In this document: positions 43,214 to 52,300 of the stretch, piece by piece
Layout: each line of letters starts with the position of its first letter
Position numbering within the stretch: position 1 is the stretch's first letter
From: Streptomyces sp. 378
Lineage (GTDB): Bacteria; Actinomycetota; Actinomycetes; Streptomycetales; Streptomycetaceae
Reading direction: 5' to 3'
Assembly: GCF_030124145.1 (NCBI RefSeq)
Contig: NZ_JASKMS010000004.1
Span: 248,001 to 312,000, forward strand
Length of the DNA stretch: 64,000 nt
Notes under the pieces: generated by a model
Database searches by the model: none
Told to the model about the DNA's origin: nothing
What the model saw: the letters and a program-made list of their open reading frames with translations, nothing else
Made by a program: the position numbers and the translations under genes

Positions 43214-43508
43214 CCGCTGCCCGCATCCCCTCGGGCGTAGGGCCGAATTCAATCGTCCTGGCTTGAACTGTGTCTCAAAACCGTACTGTCGAGTGCCTGT
43301 AGGAACCATACGCTTACTCTCCGCTTGCCCAATTCGGCAGTGTCTGAATGCGGCAGGTGCGGCGACGACAATTCCGGGGGGCTTAGCGCGGATCCTGTGA
43401 TGTGGCCAGGTCCGTCGTCCGCAATATCCTCGTGTGGAGACAGGGATCAGTCCATCAAGGGCCACGATGGCTGGTCTGCTTGCGCGTGTCAGCGCAGAGG
43501 GGGACAGT

Positions 43509-44567
43509 GTGAGTAGTTCACCACTGAAAGAAATAGCGATTGCTGATGCCACGTCAGAGGGCGAGGCGGATCCGCAGCGGGTGTATTCGCTGGCGGTCCG
43601 GCAGAGGCAGGTCACACTGGGCGGCTTGAGTGAAACCCTCGGCTGGAGCAGGGAGCGCACAGCCGCCGCCGTCGAGAAGCTGTGCCATTACAACCTGCTG
43701 GTTTCGGTCCATCAGGACGGAGAGACCTACAGCGTCTCCACTCCGCGCCATGCGGCATCGAGACTCCTCGCGCCGCTCGACCGGCAGATCGAGAGCCTGG
43801 AACGCGAGGCCTTCCGGCTCCGCGCCGACTTCGGCAAGTACCAGGTCGCCTACGACGAGGCGGTCGCCGGCTCCGACCGGGACCTGGAGTTCGTCACGCT
43901 GGTCGGCCACGACGCCATCAACGCCGAGCTGGAGCGGGCTGCCGCTCGGTGCCAGGAGGAGGTCCTCACGGCCCAGCCGGGCGGAGGCCGGAGCGCGGAG
44001 AGTCTGGAATCGGCCTGGTCGGCCACCAAGGACATGCTGGAACGCGGCATCCGCATGCGCACGGTCTATCAGCATTCCGCCCGTTTCAGCCCGGCCACCA
44101 GACGCTACGTCAACCAGGTGATCAAGTACGGCGGACAGGTCCGCAGCCTCGAGGAATTCGCCGAGCGCCTGATCATCTTCGACCGCAAGGTCGCTTTCAT
44201 CCCGGCCCGCAGCGATCGCGAGGTCGCCCTCGCCATCCAGCAGCCGGCCATAGTGGAATTCCTGGTCGGCATCTTCGAGCGGGCCTGGCTCCTCGGAACT
44301 CCCTTCCCCTCCCAGAACCGTGCCCCCGATGTGCAGGTCCTGCTCTCGGGTGTCCGCCTGTCCATCATCAAGCTGCTCGCCGACGGTGAGACGGACGAGA
44401 CCATCGCCCGCCGTATGGGGTTGAGCGTGCGGACCTGTCGCAGCCATATCTCCAAGATCTACGAGACGTTCGGAGCGCGCAGCCGCTGCCAGTTGGGCGT
44501 CTTCATGGCCAACTCGGGTTTGCTCGGCGGGGGCGCCGACGACGTGGTCGGGGAAAACGCGAGTTGA
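43509..44567 (+). CDS. LuxR-type regulator with TrmB-like N-terminus
   Basis: 352 residues from GTG 43509 (GAGGGGG five bases upstream); a GTG at 43434 would add 25 residues. A winged-helix, TrmB-like start (VTLGGLSETLGWSRERTAAAVEKLCHYNLLV), a sensor-like middle (MLERGIRMRTVYQHSARF) and a C-terminal LuxR helix-turn-helix (ADGETDETIARRMGLSVRTCRSHISKIYETFGARSR, ~300-335). Regulators of this form are common in Streptomyces peptide clusters. It is the only regulator in the island and probably binds the two 27-bp palindromes. Confidence 0.85.
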   Translation: MSSSPLKEIAIADATSEGEADPQRVYSLAVRQRQVTLGGLSETLGWSRERTAAAVEKLCHYNLLVSVHQDGETYSVSTPRHAASRLLAPLDRQIESLEREAFRLRADFGKYQVAYDEAVAGSDRDLEFVTLVGHDAINAELERAAARCQEEVLTAQPGGGRSAESLESAWSATKDMLERGIRMRTVYQHSARFSPATRRYVNQVIKYGGQVRSLEEFAERLIIFDRKVAFIPARSDREVALAIQQPAIVEFLVGIFERAWLLGTPFPSQNRAPDVQVLLSGVRLSIIKLLADGETDETIARRMGLSVRTCRSHISKIYETFGARSRCQLGVFMANSGLLGGGADDVVGENAS

Positions 44568-44681
44568 CGCCGATCGTGCTGTGCCCGCAACGCCCGAAGC
44601 GTAAGAGTCAGCGAAATCAGCGAGAGTGGCAAGCTGTGCAAGAACTGCAATTGCTGCGATTTTCATGGAGGTTGGGGACCG

Positions 44682-45995
44682 GTGACGGCCGACCAGACGA
44701 CCAGATCTGATGGGACATCAGATATCAGCCGGACGGCGAAGGGGTCGACGCAGGACGCGGCGAGCGGGTCGACACAGGCCCCGGCGAAGGGGGCATCCCT
44801 CTTCTGGCGATTCTGGACCGCCACGACGATCAGCGGTGTCGGCGACGCGGTGACCACAGTCGCCCTGCCCCTCCTTGCCGTCAGTGTTCTACACGCGTCG
44901 AGTTTTGAGGTCAGCCTCCTCCCGGCGGCCCAGTACGCCGCCTGGATCGCGATCGGCCTGCCCGCGGGCGTCATCGTGCAGCGCCTGCCGCTGCGTGGCA
45001 CCCAGGTGGCCATGGACGTCATCAGGGCCGTCGCGGTCCTGTCCGTGCCCGTCGCGGCCCTCCTCGGCGTCCTGCACCTGACGCAACTCGTCGTCGTCGC
45101 CCTGGTCGTGGGCCTGGCGACGGTGGTGTTCGACGTCGGCAACTCCACCTTCCTGCCGTCGATCGTCAGCAAGGAGGAACTGACCGCGCGCAACAGCCTC
45201 ACCTCGGGCTCCGCCTCCGCCACCCAGATGGGCGGCCCGGCGGTGGGCGGTGTGCTGGTCCAACTGTGCGGCGCGGCCGTCAGCCTCGTCTTCGACGCCG
45301 TCAGCTACCTCGTCTCCGCGGTGCTCCTGCGCAGCCTGCCGAGACCCGCGGCCCCGAAGCCACCGCAGGCCGAGCGCGAGTCGACCCTGGCGCTCATCAA
45401 GGAGGGCTGGCACTTCGTCGTCCGCCACAAGGTCATCCGGCTGTGCGCGGCCGCGGCGACCCTGGTGAACTTCACTCTCGGTGCGCTCATGGCGCTCATC
45501 CCCGTCTTCCTCGTCAGGACGCTCGACGCCCCGGCGAGCCTCGTCGGCGTCCTGATCGCCACCGAGGGACTGGGCAGCTTCATCGGGGCAGCCGTCACCA
45601 CCACCCTGGCCAACCGCTTCGGCAGCGCCCGTACGATCCTGTACTCGACCCTGGCCGGCGCCTGCGCCGCCCTCCTGATGCCGCTGGCCGGCAGCGGCTG
45701 GAGCCTGCTCCTGTTCGCCCTCGGCAACGTGGGCGTCGGCGCGGCGGCGGTGGTGCTCAGCGTCCTGGCCCGTACCCACCGCCAGACGGTCACCCCGCCC
45801 GAACTCCTGCCCCGCGTCATGGCCACCGTCCGCTTCGTCTCCTGGGGAGCGGTCCCCGTCGGCGCCCTCACCGCCGGCATCGCCGGCACCCTCCTCGGCA
45901 GCCGCGGCGCCCTCTGGCTGATCGTCGCCGTCGGCTTCCTGACCCCGCTGGCCATGTGGACGAGCTCCATCCGTGGCCGCAGGGACCTGGACTGA
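44682..45995 (+). CDS. MFS exporter
   Basis: 437 residues, about 12 helices, MFS_3 type (FWRFWTATTISGVGDAVTTVALPLLAVSV marks the first helix; key part SGVGDAVTTVALPLL). The N-terminal 35 residues are polar, with a short Ser/Thr/Ala repeat. GTG 44682 is preceded by GGAGG. It is the last island gene, after a 114-bp gap from the regulator, and likely gives resistance or export. Confidence 0.88.
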   Translation: MTADQTTRSDGTSDISRTAKGSTQDAASGSTQAPAKGASLFWRFWTATTISGVGDAVTTVALPLLAVSVLHASSFEVSLLPAAQYAAWIAIGLPAGVIVQRLPLRGTQVAMDVIRAVAVLSVPVAALLGVLHLTQLVVVALVVGLATVVFDVGNSTFLPSIVSKEELTARNSLTSGSASATQMGGPAVGGVLVQLCGAAVSLVFDAVSYLVSAVLLRSLPRPAAPKPPQAERESTLALIKEGWHFVVRHKVIRLCAAAATLVNFTLGALMALIPVFLVRTLDAPASLVGVLIATEGLGSFIGAAVTTTLANRFGSARTILYSTLAGACAALLMPLAGSGWSLLLFALGNVGVGAAAVVLSVLARTHRQTVTPPELLPRVMATVRFVSWGAVPVGALTAGIAGTLLGSRGALWLIVAVGFLTPLAMWTSSIRGRRDLD

Positions 45996-46020
45996 GACAC
46001 TTCCCGCCCGTAGGCCCGTC

Positions 46021-46116
46021 CGGCACCCCGTCCGGGCCTCGCTGATCTACTCGATCCTGATCCTGGTGGCCTTCCGGACGCTGGCGGTGCGCAGGTGCCG
46101 CTCGGCGACGGCGTGA
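46021..46116 (+). pseudogene. C-terminal fragment of an ABC-2 permease gene
   Basis: An open segment ending in TGA at 46114-46116 encodes RHPVRASLIYSILILVAFR and then TLAVRRCRSATA. It aligns without gaps to the last 31 residues of the DrrB-like permease at 14899-15699, with 19 identities (about 76% at DNA level). Nothing upstream belongs to it: the MFS stop is only 25 bp away. It is the tail of a related permease gene whose body is gone, most simply lost when the island arrived. Confidence 0.7.
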
Positions 46117-46118
46117 GA

Positions 46119-46153
46119 ATGCCCCCGGTGCCGCGCAGCGGCACCGGGGGCAT
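46119..46153. terminator. Strong bidirectional terminator at right island edge
   Basis: Perfect 16-bp stem ATGCCCCCGGTGCCGC (46119-46134) with its complement at 46138-46153 and a 3-nt loop. It serves the permease fragment on one side and greA (stop 46176) on the other. Confidence 0.85.
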
Positions 46154-46175
46154 ACCAGGGCTCGGAGGGGGTGGG

Positions 46176-46673
46176 TCAGCCCTCGTACGGCTCGGCCTTG
46201 AGGATCTTCACCAGGGCCTTCTTGCCGTTCGGCAGCTCGTACTCCGCGTCCTCGCCGACCTTGTGGCCGATCACGCCGGTGCCCAGCGGGGACTGTGGCG
46301 AGTACGTCTCGATGTCGGAGCTCGCGTACTCGCGGGACGCGAGCAGGAACGTCAGGGTGTCGTCCTCGTCGCCGTCGAACGCGATCGTGACGACCATGCC
46401 GGGAGCCACCGCGCCGTTCGCCGCGGGCGCCTCGCCGACCTTGGCGTTCTCGAGGAGCTGGGTGAGCTGGCGCACACGGAGCTCCTGCTTGCCCTGCTCC
46501 TCCTTGGCCGCGTGGTACCCGCCGTTCTCACGCAGGTCGCCCTCTTCGCGCGCCGCGGCGATCTTCGCGGAGATCTCCGCCCGCGCGGGACCAGTAAGGT
46601 GCTCAAGCTCAGCCTTGAGCTTGTTGTACGCCTCCTGGGTCAGCCAGGTGACGTTCTCGCTGGTCTGGGTCAC
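46176..46673 (-). CDS. greA: Transcription elongation factor GreA
   Basis: 165 residues. GreA rescues backtracked RNA polymerase by stimulating transcript cleavage through its secondary channel. The coiled coil has the acidic tip EEGDLRENGGYHAAKEEQG (Asp/Glu at the tip, ~residues 45-63), and the C-terminal FKBP-like domain has SPLGTGVIGHKVGE. GTG 46673 follows GAGGAG. Normal length for actinomycetes. Confidence 0.97.
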   Translation of the reverse strand: MTQTSENVTWLTQEAYNKLKAELEHLTGPARAEISAKIAAAREEGDLRENGGYHAAKEEQGKQELRVRQLTQLLENAKVGEAPAANGAVAPGMVVTIAFDGDEDDTLTFLLASREYASSDIETYSPQSPLGTGVIGHKVGEDAEYELPNGKKALVKILKAEPYEG

Positions 46674-46851
46674 AGGTGCTCCTCGTAGGTACTGGGAATA
46701 CAAAGCATCGCCCTACACAGAAGAATGTTCCTTCACGGAAGGGCGAAACCACGAGCCTAACAATTCAGGAGCCCCAGGGGGAGGACATAAGCGACCAGAA
46801 TAACGTCAATGCAGGTCAGGCCGTACGTATTCCTGGTGACGCACGCTGTGG

Positions 46852-47250
46852 TCAGCCGGCGTGGCAGCCCAGCAGCTGGGCCGTCGTCCCCGGGGAGGTC
46901 GTACGGAGTGTGACGACCTTGTCGATGCGGGTGTCGTCCCCGTCGAAGCGGAAGTCGGCCCGGCCCACCTCGGCCCCGTTCTCGGCCTGCGAGCGCACGG
47001 TGCAGTAGCCGTCGGTGCCGGCGTCCTTGCGGACCTCCAGATGCACCCGCACCGACTCCTTGCCCGGCTCGAAGCTGATCACCTCGGCGCTGATCTCGTT
47101 CTGGGCGACGTAGTGGTAGCCGAACCAGCCGACGAGCCCCAGCAGCGCCACCGCGAGCACGGCCCCCACGACCTTGAGCGTGCGGTCGGCGCGCTCCTCC
47201 GAGGAACGGCCGTAGCGGCCCTCGGGCAGTCGCGTGCTCGCCGTACTCAT
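46852..47250 (-). CDS. DUF4307 membrane protein
   Basis: 132 residues: basic/polar start, one transmembrane helix (VVGAVLAVALLGLVGWFGYHYV, ~27-48; core VVGAVLAVALLGLVGWF), then an extracytoplasmic beta-rich domain with two cysteines (GYCTVRSQ, LLGCHAG). In actinomycetes DUF4307 genes often sit divergent to mca, as here. Function unknown. Confidence 0.85.
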   Translation of the reverse strand: MSTASTRLPEGRYGRSSEERADRTLKVVGAVLAVALLGLVGWFGYHYVAQNEISAEVISFEPGKESVRVHLEVRKDAGTDGYCTVRSQAENGAEVGRADFRFDGDDTRIDKVVTLRTTSPGTTAQLLGCHAG

Positions 47251-47310
47251 GATCGTCCTCCAGACCGGGCCGGGACGAAGGTCCCGGAAGGGGCTCCAGG
47301 ACCGGGCCCC

Positions 47311-47336
47311 GGAATTATTCGCCCCCCGATTCGGTC
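47311..47336 (+). promoter_or_regulatory. Sigma-R-like promoter upstream of mca
   Basis: GGAAT (47311-47315), 18-bp spacer, GTC (47334-47336): one mismatch to GGAAT-N18-GTT. It lies 61 bp before the TTG start of mca. Mycothiol genes including mca are reported sigma-R targets in S. coelicolor. Confidence 0.6.
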
Positions 47337-47397
47337 ACTATAGAAGCCGCTGATTGCGCCGACGCACACAGGGCGCCGACTTACTGAGGATTGAGTC

Positions 47398-48279
47398 TTG
47401 ACTGACCAGTTGCGACTGATGGCCGTTCACGCCCACCCCGACGACGAGTCGAGCAAGGGCGCCGCGACCATGGCGAAGTACGTGTCCGAGGGGGTGGACG
47501 TGCTGGTCGTGACCTGCACGGGCGGGGAACGCGGCTCCATCCTCAATCCCAAGCTCCAGGGCGACGCGTACATCGAGGAGCACATTCACGAGGTGCGCAA
47601 GAAGGAGATGGACGAGGCCCGGGAGATCCTGGGCGTCAAGCAGGAGTGGCTCGGCTTCGTCGACTCCGGGCTGCCCGAGGGCGACCCCCTGCCGCCGCTG
47701 CCGGAGGGCTGCTTCGCCCTGGAGGACGTGGACCACGCGGCCGGGGAGCTGGTGCGCAAGATCCGCGCCTTCCGCCCTCAAGTGATCACCACCTATGACG
47801 AGAACGGCGGCTATCCGCACCCCGACCACATCATGACCCACAAGATCTCCATGGTGGCGTTCGAGTCGGCGGCGGACACCGAGAAGTACCCGGAGGCGGA
47901 GTACGGCCCCGCCTACCAGCCGCGGAAGCTCTACTACAACCAGGGCTTCAACCGCCCGCGCACCGAGGCCCTACACCAGGCGATGCTCGACCGCGGCCTG
48001 GAGTCCCCCTACGGGGACTGGCTCAAGCGCTGGGAGGAGTTCGGCATGAAGCAGCGCACGCTCACCACCCACATCCCGTGCGCCGAGTTCTTCGAGATCC
48101 GCGACAAGGCGCTCATCGCCCACGCCACCCAGATCGACCCGGACGGCGGCTGGTTCAAGGTTCCGATGGAGATCCAGAAGGAGGTCTGGCCGACGGAGGA
48201 GTACGAGCTGGCGAAGGCCCTCGTCGATACCTCCCTCCCCGAGGACGACCTCTTTGCGGGCATCCGCGACAATGCCTGA
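47398..48279 (+). CDS. mca: Mycothiol S-conjugate amidase Mca
   Basis: 293 residues of the PIG-L/LmbE zinc hydrolases. Mca cleaves mycothiol S-conjugates, freeing mercapturates for export, a detoxification route. Zinc motif AHPDDESSKGA near the N-terminus; GERGSILNP, YDENGGYPHPDHIMTH and HIPCAEFFEIRDKALIAHATQ are typical of Mca (versus the deacetylase MshB), of which GGYPHPDH and ALIAHATQ are the key parts. TTG 47398 is the only suitable start. Confidence 0.95.
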   Translation: MTDQLRLMAVHAHPDDESSKGAATMAKYVSEGVDVLVVTCTGGERGSILNPKLQGDAYIEEHIHEVRKKEMDEAREILGVKQEWLGFVDSGLPEGDPLPPLPEGCFALEDVDHAAGELVRKIRAFRPQVITTYDENGGYPHPDHIMTHKISMVAFESAADTEKYPEAEYGPAYQPRKLYYNQGFNRPRTEALHQAMLDRGLESPYGDWLKRWEEFGMKQRTLTTHIPCAEFFEIRDKALIAHATQIDPDGGWFKVPMEIQKEVWPTEEYELAKALVDTSLPEDDLFAGIRDNA

Positions 48280-48280
48280 C

Positions 48281-48580
48281 ATGAGCGCAAGCGCAAGCCT
48301 GGCAATGACGCACCTCGTCTCCTTCGCCAAGGAGGTCGACGAGGACAAGGTCACCCCCGGCGTCCTCGGCTTCATCGTCTTCGCGGCGATGGCCGTGGCG
48401 GTGTGGGCCCTGATGAAGTCCATGAGCCGGCACATGAACCGGGTCGACTTCACCCAGGTCCCCGACCCGAGGGCCGACCAGCCGGAACACTCCCCGGCGG
48501 ACCCGGCGGACCCGTCGGGGAAGGACACGGAGCCCGCGGAAGCCGAGCCCTCCGGCCAGGGCGGCAAGAAGCAAGGCTGA
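48281..48580 (+). CDS. Small single-pass membrane protein downstream of mca
   Basis: 99 residues from ATG 48281 (ATG 48272, overlapping the mca stop, would add 3). One transmembrane helix (VTPGVLGFIVFAAMAVAVWAL) followed by a polar, Pro/Asp/Glu/Lys-rich tail. Probably co-transcribed with mca. No recognised function. Confidence 0.75.
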   Translation: MSASASLAMTHLVSFAKEVDEDKVTPGVLGFIVFAAMAVAVWALMKSMSRHMNRVDFTQVPDPRADQPEHSPADPADPSGKDTEPAEAEPSGQGGKKQG

Positions 48581-49328
48581 CCCCCTGGAGCGGCAACCCC
48601 CGTCGGTGTCCGGCACCACGCGCCACCGAGGGGCGCGCCGCGCGCAGCCGAGGATCGCCGCCGACGGGCACCCGGCCGCGGCGAGAAGCGCCGTGACGGG
48701 CACCGGTCCGCAGGGAGGAGCGCCCGGGACGGGCCTCGCGCCTTGGGGGAGCGCCGCTGACGGAAGTCCCGCGCATCTGCGAGGCACGCTGCCGACCGGG
48801 GCCCCCGTGCGGGTGGTCGGCACGCGCCGTCGCCGGGTACCGATCCGCAGCGAGAAGCGCCGCCGACGGGCACCCGGCCGCGGCGAGAAGCGCCGTGACG
48901 GGCACCGGTCCGCAGGGAGGAGCGCCCGGGACGGGCCTCGCGCCTTGGGGGAGCGCCGCTGACGGAAGTCCCGCGCATCTGCGAGGCACGCTGCCGACCG
49001 GGGCCCCCGTGCGGGTGGTCGGCACGCGCCGTCGCCGGGTACCGATCCGCAGCGAGAAGCGCCGCCGACGGGCACCCGGCCGCGGCGAGGAGCGCGGTGG
49101 AGGGGCACCGCGCGCCTTGGGGAGCGTCGCTGACGGAAGTGGCTACGCACCTGCGAGGAGCGCCGCCGACGGGCACCCGGCCGCGGCGAGGAGCGTCGCT
49201 GATTGGAAGCCCCGCGGAGCCCCGCGGAGCCCCGCGGAGCCCCGCGCATCTGCGCGAGGAACGCCGGGCGGCAGGGGCCCCGCGTCAGTCGGCTCACGGT
49301 CGGCCGTGGCCCCACGGCCGGCCGTGGC
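48581..49328. repeat. 202-bp tandem repeat region plus short repeats, no gene seen
   Basis: Two nearly perfect 202-bp units and a partial third: the marker CCGACGGGCACCCGGCCGCG starts at 48661, 48863 and 49065. The third copy decays after ~80 bp; a further short copy lies near 49169. At 49208-49246 a 10-bp unit (CCCCGCGGAG) repeats about four times. All frames stay open because of the very high GC, but none has RBS-start or codon-position support. I regard the block as non-coding, downstream of the mca unit and of the NB-ARC gene. Confidence 0.8.
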
Positions 49329-52300
49329 CTACGGCTTCGGCTCCACGGCCACGCCCATCACCTCGCGCGCATGCCGGTTCGGCACCATGCCGAGACGCCA
49401 GGCCTGCCAGCCCGCCTCCAGGGTGATCCCGCGCTCCAGCAGCAGCTGGTACGCGTCGAGGTAGTCGTCCAGCTTCTGGTCCCGCAGGGGGTGGCCGGCG
49501 CGGGACAACTGCGCCAGTTCCTCCTGGGCGACCGCCGTGCCGATCTCCACGCCGCCCGGGGCGGCGTAGGGGAGCAGGGTGCAGCGCAGGAAGCGGGCCC
49601 AGTCCCCGCCCCGGCGGTCGCCGTACGACGCGAACAGCTCCACCGCCTCGTCGCACAGGCCGAGAGCCTGCTGCGTGCGGGCGTTGCCCGCGTCCACGAC
49701 CGCCAGCTCCAGGCAGGTCCACGCCTCGCCATGGGCGACACCGATGCGCCGGAAGTCCGCCCGGGCGTCGACCAGCAGCTGCCGCGCGAAGCCCGAGTTC
49801 CGCAGGGAACCCGTCTGGGCCGCTCGCTGGTCGCGGGTGACACGGGCCGAGTGGTGCCGGGCACAGGCCAGGCCGTACACATCGCGCATCCGCGAGAACA
49901 TCGTTCGGGCGCGTTCCAGCTCGCGGACCGCCTGGTCGAGGCTGCCCGTCTCCTCCAGGGCCTGGCCCAGGTAGTACAGCGTCCAGGCCTCGCCGCGCGC
50001 GTCTTCGTTGTCGCGGTGCCGCGCGGCGGCCCCGCGCAGCTCCTCCACCGCCGGCGACGCGTCCCCGGCCACCAGCAGCGCCCGGGCCAGCTGCGTCAGA
50101 GCCCAGGCCTCACCACGGGCGTCACGGGTCCGGCCGTACAGCTCCAGAGCCGCCCGCAGCTCCGACTCGGCACGCGGGACGTCCCCCATGCGCAGACCCA
50201 GCTGACCGAGCTGGAAGTGCGCCCACGCCTGGCCGTGCACGGACTCGCCCCGGCGATGCAGGACCAGCGACTCGGTCAGCAGCTCCAGCGCCTCCGCCAG
50301 CCGGGCCCGGTCCCGCTCCACCGCCGCGAGCGCGTGCATCGTCCACGCCCGGTCCACGGCCAGCGCGGGCGAGGCCTGAAGCGCGAGGGCCTCACGCAGC
50401 TTCTCCGACGCCTCGGTCAGGTTGCCCTGGTGGTGCAGGGTGATGCCGAGGGAGCACAGGGCGCGGGCCGCACCGGCGTCGTGATGGGCCTCCCGGTAGA
50501 GGTCCACGACCGACGTGAGCGTCGTGCGGGCCTTGTCCAGCTCGCCCAGCTGCCGCGCCGCGATACCCGTACGCCACTGCACCGAGCGGACCAGCAGGCC
50601 CTCGTCCACCGCCTGGGCCAGTTCACTGATCTCGCCCAGGCGGTAGAGGTCTCCCCGCAGCAGGCAGTAGTCGCACAGGGCGCCCAGCAGGTTCAGCACC
50701 GCCGCCTGGTCCACGCCCTCGGCATGCCGCAGCGCCGCCGTGATGAAGCTCGACTCGTCGTCCAGCCAGCGCAGCGCCTCGTCGAGGGACGTGAAACCGT
50801 ACGGGCTGAAGCGGTTGGTGCGGGTCGACATGTTGCCGTCGACCATCCGCAGCACCGAGTCGGCCAGCTCGGCGTAGTTCACGATCAGCCGCTCCTGCGC
50901 CGCCGTGCGCTCGGTCGGCTCCTCCTCGTCGAGAAGGCGGGCCTGGGCGAAGGAACGCACCAGGTCGTGCAGCCGGTAGCGATCGCCCCGGACGTGGTCG
51001 ATCAGGCCGGCCTCCGTCAGGGCCCGCAAGTGGCGCTTCGCCTCCGCCTCGTCGGTCGCCAGCAGCGCTGCGGCAGCGGCGGCGCCCAGCGAGGCCCGCC
51101 CGGCCAGGGCCAGTCGGCGCAGCAGCCGCCGTACCGTCTCCGACTGGTCCGTGTAGCGCAGCCATAGGGCACGCTCCACCGGCTCCACCGGGCCGTACGC
51201 GGCCAGGTCCGCGGCCAGCGCGCGCGGGGAACGCGGACCCAGGCACGAACCGGCGGCGCGCAGCGCCAGCGGCAGCCCGCCGCACAGCTCCCGGAGCCGG
51301 TCCGCGGACTCGGCGTCGTACGGTCCCGAACGGTCCTGGGCCACCGCCCCCAGCAATTCCTCCGCGCCGGCGGCGTCCAGCGGCGCCACCGCCAGCTGAT
51401 GCACCCGCGCGGGCAGCCCCGCCGGCTCCAACGGGCCCCGCGCGGTCACCAGCACCAGACTGTCGGACCGCTCCGGAACCAGGGCGCGGATCTGCTCGGC
51501 GTCCGCGGCGTCGTCGAGGACGACCGTCACCGGCAGGCCCGTCAGATGCTGGTGGTACAGCTCGCTCAGCCGTTTGACCTGCTGGTCGGGGGAGGAGCGC
51601 TCACGGAACAGCAGCTGCTCGCGGGGCGCGCCGAGCCGGTTCAGCAGATGCAGCAGGGCGTCGCGGGTGGACAGTGGGGACTCGCCCGGCCCGTCCGCGC
51701 GCAGGTCGACGACGCAGGCACCGCGGAAGTAGTCCTTCAGATCGTGCGTGGCGTGCACCGCGAGCGTCGTGCGGCCGCTGCCGGGCGTGCCGTGCAGCAC
51801 GACGACCGTCGGCTGCGTCTCCGTGCTCGCCCGGGCCGCCTGCACCCACTGCCGGATCTGCGCCAGCTCGTGCCGCCGTCCCGCGAACGGCTCGGCCGGT
51901 TCCGGGAGCTGCCCGAAGGACTGCTCCAGCACGTTGCGTCCGCGCGCCGCCGCGCTCTTGTCCGCGCCCCGCAGCCGTGGCCCCGTCTTCTTCGGCCCGG
52001 TCGAGGCCGCGAGCACCCGCTGCTGGTCCAGGAACGGGCGGATGCCCCGCACCTCCAGCGCGGTCAGCCACTGCAGCCGCAACTGCTCGGGCCCGCCCGG
52101 CTGGCTCGCGGCCCCGGCGCGACGGCTCGCGGCCGGCAGATGCGATCCGACCACCTTCACCACCGTCGCCGCCGCTCCCGCGACACCCACCGTCGCACCC
52201 GCCCCGAGAGCGGTCCCGGCCCCCGTGCCCAGCGCCATGTCGGCGGCCACGGCCGCGACCGCCGCCACCCCGGCCACCAGCAGCGCCGTCCCGGCCCCCT

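Larger units (their letters stand above)
16113..45995. other. Biosynthetic gene island (diaminopropionate-derived metabolite, RiPP-like handle)
   Basis: About 30 kb of 27 annotated genes with no housekeeping member, set between a DrrAB exporter and greA, genes that otherwise look like a continuous core neighbourhood. It holds amino-acid-building enzymes, four oxygenases, four amide- or nucleotide-forming enzymes, three exporters, one regulator and a leader-like peptide gene. Two copies of a 27-bp palindrome lie in its two divergent promoter regions. No NRPS, PKS or carrier-protein gene is present. Confidence 0.8.

Noticed and set aside
43434..43508. Upstream GTG start of the LuxR-type regulator
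   Set aside because: The extra 25 residues look unconserved, and GTG 43509 has the better ribosome-binding site; left as an alternative.
48581..49328. Long Arg/Ala/Pro-rich reading frames over the 202-bp repeats
   Set aside because: All frames are open because of GC content; there is no ribosome-binding site, conserved domain or Streptomyces-like codon-position bias.
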